This document shows, one piece after another, positions 61,784 through 64,000 of a stretch of DNA of 64,000 nt (within the stretch, counting starts at the first letter, position 1; each line of letters opens with the position of its first letter). The DNA is taken from positions 496,001 through 560,000 of the forward strand of contig CBDHCQ010000004.1 of assembly GCA_965261255.1 (NCBI GenBank), given 5' to 3'. The notes below the pieces were generated by a model that did not search any database, had not been told where the DNA came from, and saw nothing but the letters and a program-made list of their open reading frames with translations. A program made the translations under genes and the position numbers. This DNA is from Bin80 sp965261255. Its GTDB lineage: Bacteria; Bacteroidota; Rhodothermia; Rhodothermales; Bin80.

Positions 61784-64000
61784 TTACAAGCTTACGTTTA
61801 TGCCAAAGCTGATGGATCTCGTGGTAAACCACTCAATCCTCCGCTCAATCCCAGGAGCCAGGGGTCCTCCGCTGGAGCCCTGTTCCGACTGACCCTGATT
61901 GCGATCCACATATCGTACCTGCGGATTCAGACCGGAATAGCCCGTTATAGTAAACAGGTTGTTTCCGGTCAGATATAGTCTCACACGACGGACTGGGCTG
62001 TCACTAAGCATCCGAGCAGGCAAAGTATAGCCCACGGAAGCATTGTTCAGACGCACATAGTCAGCATCCTCAATGTAGTAGCTGGACCAGCGCGGGTCGT
62101 CCTTGAGGTCACTCAGTTCAAACGCGTGCGACAGGACATTGTAAGACGAAATTTGTTTCGGCACGGAATAAAACAGGCTGAACATGTTGGCTAACTGGTG
62201 CCCAAACACGCCTTCCAGGAAGAAGCTTACATCGAAGTCCCCATAGCGCATATTGTTTGTCCAGCCGATCTGAAAATCTGGAAGGCCGTTGCCGAGGATC
62301 TGTTCATCATCCGGGAATGACAGTCCACCGTATTCCACTTCCGCCCCGTCCGGCTTCAGGAAGAGCCATTGGCCGTTATCACCGATGCGGGAAAACTGCG
62401 GTCCCCAAAGCTGTCCGATTGGCTCCCCTTGCTTAACTCGGATCAGGTCCGGTGTGTTGAGGCCGGGTGATCCCGGGCTGGCGAGGAACTGCACATCCTC
62501 AGTGTGAAACTTGTTAAGCATCGTTTCCGAGTAGAAGGAAGCAACAATCCCGGTATTCCAGGACAGCGGGCTGTCGCCACGCAACACATCAACGTCAAGC
62601 GAGACCTCCAGACCACTTGTTTCCAGCTCACCTACGTTGGTCCAGGTGGTGGGAAACAGGTTCGGCGGCACTGGGACGCTGACTTCAAACAGCAAGTCAC
62701 TCGTGGTCGAATTGTAAAAATCAATACGACCGCTGACACGATCGTCGGCAGTCACGAAGTCGGCCCCAATGTTAAGCTCCGTCTTCTCCTCCCATTTCAG
62801 GTCCGGATTCGGGTTACTCACCGGGCCGAAGCTCTGGATGAATTGACCGTTGACAAAGAAGTTGCCAGCGGGGGCGAATCGCTGCAGGGCTAAGCCGCTC
62901 AGCGGAGCATCCTGTCCCGTTTTACCTATGCTTCCACGCAGCCGCAGAGAACTGAGGTAGGGGATATCGACGAGGTTACTGACCTCCACTCCAACACCTG
63001 CGGCCCAGAAGAGACCCCATTTGTTGTCCACGCCAAAGCGCGAAGAGCCTTCACGTCGCAGACTGGCGTTGGCAAACACGGTACCGTCATAGTTGACATT
63101 GGCTCGTCCGAAGAAAGCCACCAGACGGTGTGTGCTTCGGAAACTGCTTACTGACCCTTCACCCTGACTGAAGTCCTGTGCAAAAGAGAAGTTGTTGAAC
63201 GCGACATTGTCCGCGATGAAATCACCGCCAGCCGCATTAAAGCCTTCATCAACGAAGTCGTTGAATGAGTAGCCGGCGAAGGCTTCCAGTGCAGTGGACT
63301 CTGCCAGATCACCGGAATAGTGGAGCGTGGTTTCAAACAGCTCACTGCTCAAGTCCAGATAGGCTTGTGTAGCCCGGCCCGGACCCAGTGAAGCGGCTGT
63401 GGCTCCGCCTCCAACTTTATGCTTGCGCGAAAAGAACTGACGGGCAATCTGGTCTTCTGTTTGGTAGGAATATTGCATGGCAAACGACAGCCCGGGCACT
63501 GCAAAGTCCAAGTTATACTCGCCCCTGAATACTCCGGTGAAATACTTGCTCTCGCCGACACGCTCACCTTCCTCAATAATAGCGACCGGATTGAAGTAGT
63601 TGAACAGAGGTTGCTCAAAGTAGCCACCGGTATTTTCAAAGCCATCGGCGGTAACGGGAGCGGTCGGATTCATGATGCCGGAAAACTTGAAAGCGTCGGC
63701 GAATCCGAAATTCTGATCTTTCTTCGTCGCCGCCAACTGGATCGTAATCTCCAGATCATGATCCAAGGCCCACTGAGTGAAATTCAGTCGGCCACCGATT
63801 TCCTGAAAGCCCGTGTAGCGCTGGATGCCGTTCCGGTCCCGGAAATTACCGGATACGCGATAGACCGTGTTCTCATTTCCGCCGCTAAGCGCGAGGTTAT
63901 GAACCATGTTCGATCCCTGCTGGGTGACTTCCTCGAACCAGTCTGTGCTTGTTCCCAGATCCGGCGCGTTCAGCCCAGTATCTCTTGACAGCTGGCGGTA
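61784..64000 (-). CDS. SusC/RagA TonB-linked outer-membrane receptor, 3' part
   Basis: The frame is open to the window edge; 738 residues of the barrel and its C-terminus are visible, and the signal peptide, carboxypeptidase-like domain and plug lie outside. Barrel features are plain: NLALSGGNENTVYRVSGNFRDRNGIQ, ASLRREGSSRFGVDNKWGLFWAAG, IGADFVTADDRVSGRIDFYN, and the end RVRLYLTGNNLFTITGYSGLNPQV with GINVSL. With the SusD lipoprotein it should form a pedal-bin transporter energised by TonB that takes up oligosaccharides or peptides. The two are co-transcribed with a 21-base spacing. Confidence 0.92.
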   Translation of the reverse strand, partial: YRQLSRDTGLNAPDLGTSTDWFEEVTQQGSNMVHNLALSGGNENTVYRVSGNFRDRNGIQRYTGFQEIGGRLNFTQWALDHDLEITIQLAATKKDQNFGFADAFKFSGIMNPTAPVTADGFENTGGYFEQPLFNYFNPVAIIEEGERVGESKYFTGVFRGEYNLDFAVPGLSFAMQYSYQTEDQIARQFFSRKHKVGGGATAASLGPGRATQAYLDLSSELFETTLHYSGDLAESTALEAFAGYSFNDFVDEGFNAAGGDFIADNVAFNNFSFAQDFSQGEGSVSSFRSTHRLVAFFGRANVNYDGTVFANASLRREGSSRFGVDNKWGLFWAAGVGVEVSNLVDIPYLSSLRLRGSIGKTGQDAPLSGLALQRFAPAGNFFVNGQFIQSFGPVSNPNPDLKWEEKTELNIGADFVTADDRVSGRIDFYNSTTSDLLFEVSVPVPPNLFPTTWTNVGELETSGLEVSLDVDVLRGDSPLSWNTGIVASFYSETMLNKFHTEDVQFLASPGSPGLNTPDLIRVKQGEPIGQLWGPQFSRIGDNGQWLFLKPDGAEVEYGGLSFPDDEQILGNGLPDFQIGWTNNMRYGDFDVSFFLEGVFGHQLANMFSLFYSVPKQISSYNVLSHAFELSDLKDDPRWSSYYIEDADYVRLNNASVGYTLPARMLSDSPVRRVRLYLTGNNLFTITGYSGLNPQVRYVDRNQGQSEQGSSGGPLAPGIERRIEWFTTRSISFGINVSL

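Overview
The window looks like chromosomal DNA of a free-living or host-associated member of the Bacteroidota/Rhodothermota line (class Rhodothermia or a close relative is my best guess). The basis is a SusC/SusD pair, ASPIC/UnbV (CRTAC1-type) lipoproteins, three GLPGLI-family proteins, a TonB-receptor-like barrel with a carboxypeptidase-regulatory N-domain, and several secreted proteins that end in a type IX secretion (T9SS) sorting domain with a YPNPF-like motif. Most genes lack a clear Shine-Dalgarno sequence, also usual there. The genus cannot be fixed from sequence reading alone.

Left part (1-17 kb): the 3' end of a fused ATP sulfurylase/APS kinase and a UDP-sugar 6-dehydrogenase run rightward. 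A giant repeat protein (Calx-beta, cadherin/Ig-like repeats, C-terminal barrel) runs leftward. A DUF433-type antitoxin and PIN-like toxin pair follows. Then comes a leftward surface-polysaccharide set: SGNH hydrolase with TPRs, polyprenyl-phosphate glycosyltransferase, a TIGR02757 protein, and a dehydrogenase/aminotransferase/acetyltransferase cassette of the kind that makes diacetamido uronic acids. Together with the 6-dehydrogenase and the PAPS-forming enzyme this suggests a charged, possibly sulfated, surface glycan.

Middle (17-40 kb): secreted TPR and beta-propeller proteins, a DUF885 lipoprotein, MutS2, a VWA-like membrane protein, a T9SS subtilase, a two-domain cytidine deaminase, tRNA-Leu(TAA), a barrel receptor tightly coupled to a GLPGLI gene, and two further GLPGLI paralogues. 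These two lie in a diverged direct duplication of about 1.45 kb. Both copies also carry decayed transposase sequence, and a PlsC-like acyltransferase lies between them. A small membrane protein and a GH53 galactanase follow.

Right part (40-64 kb): a secreted prolyl-oligopeptidase-clan protease resembling plant chloroplast glutamyl endopeptidase, a VIT-VWA protein downstream of a MerR regulator, T9SS proteins of which one is broken next to an IS5-type transposase remnant, and a VOC protein. Then comes a tightly overlapping four-gene operon of three CRTAC1-type lipoproteins plus one small lipoprotein, and finally SusD and the 3' part of SusC, which runs off the window. The transport genes and their secreted or anchored partners read as nutrient-scavenging loci for glycans and proteins. 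No CRISPR array, rRNA, prophage or intact insertion sequence was seen.
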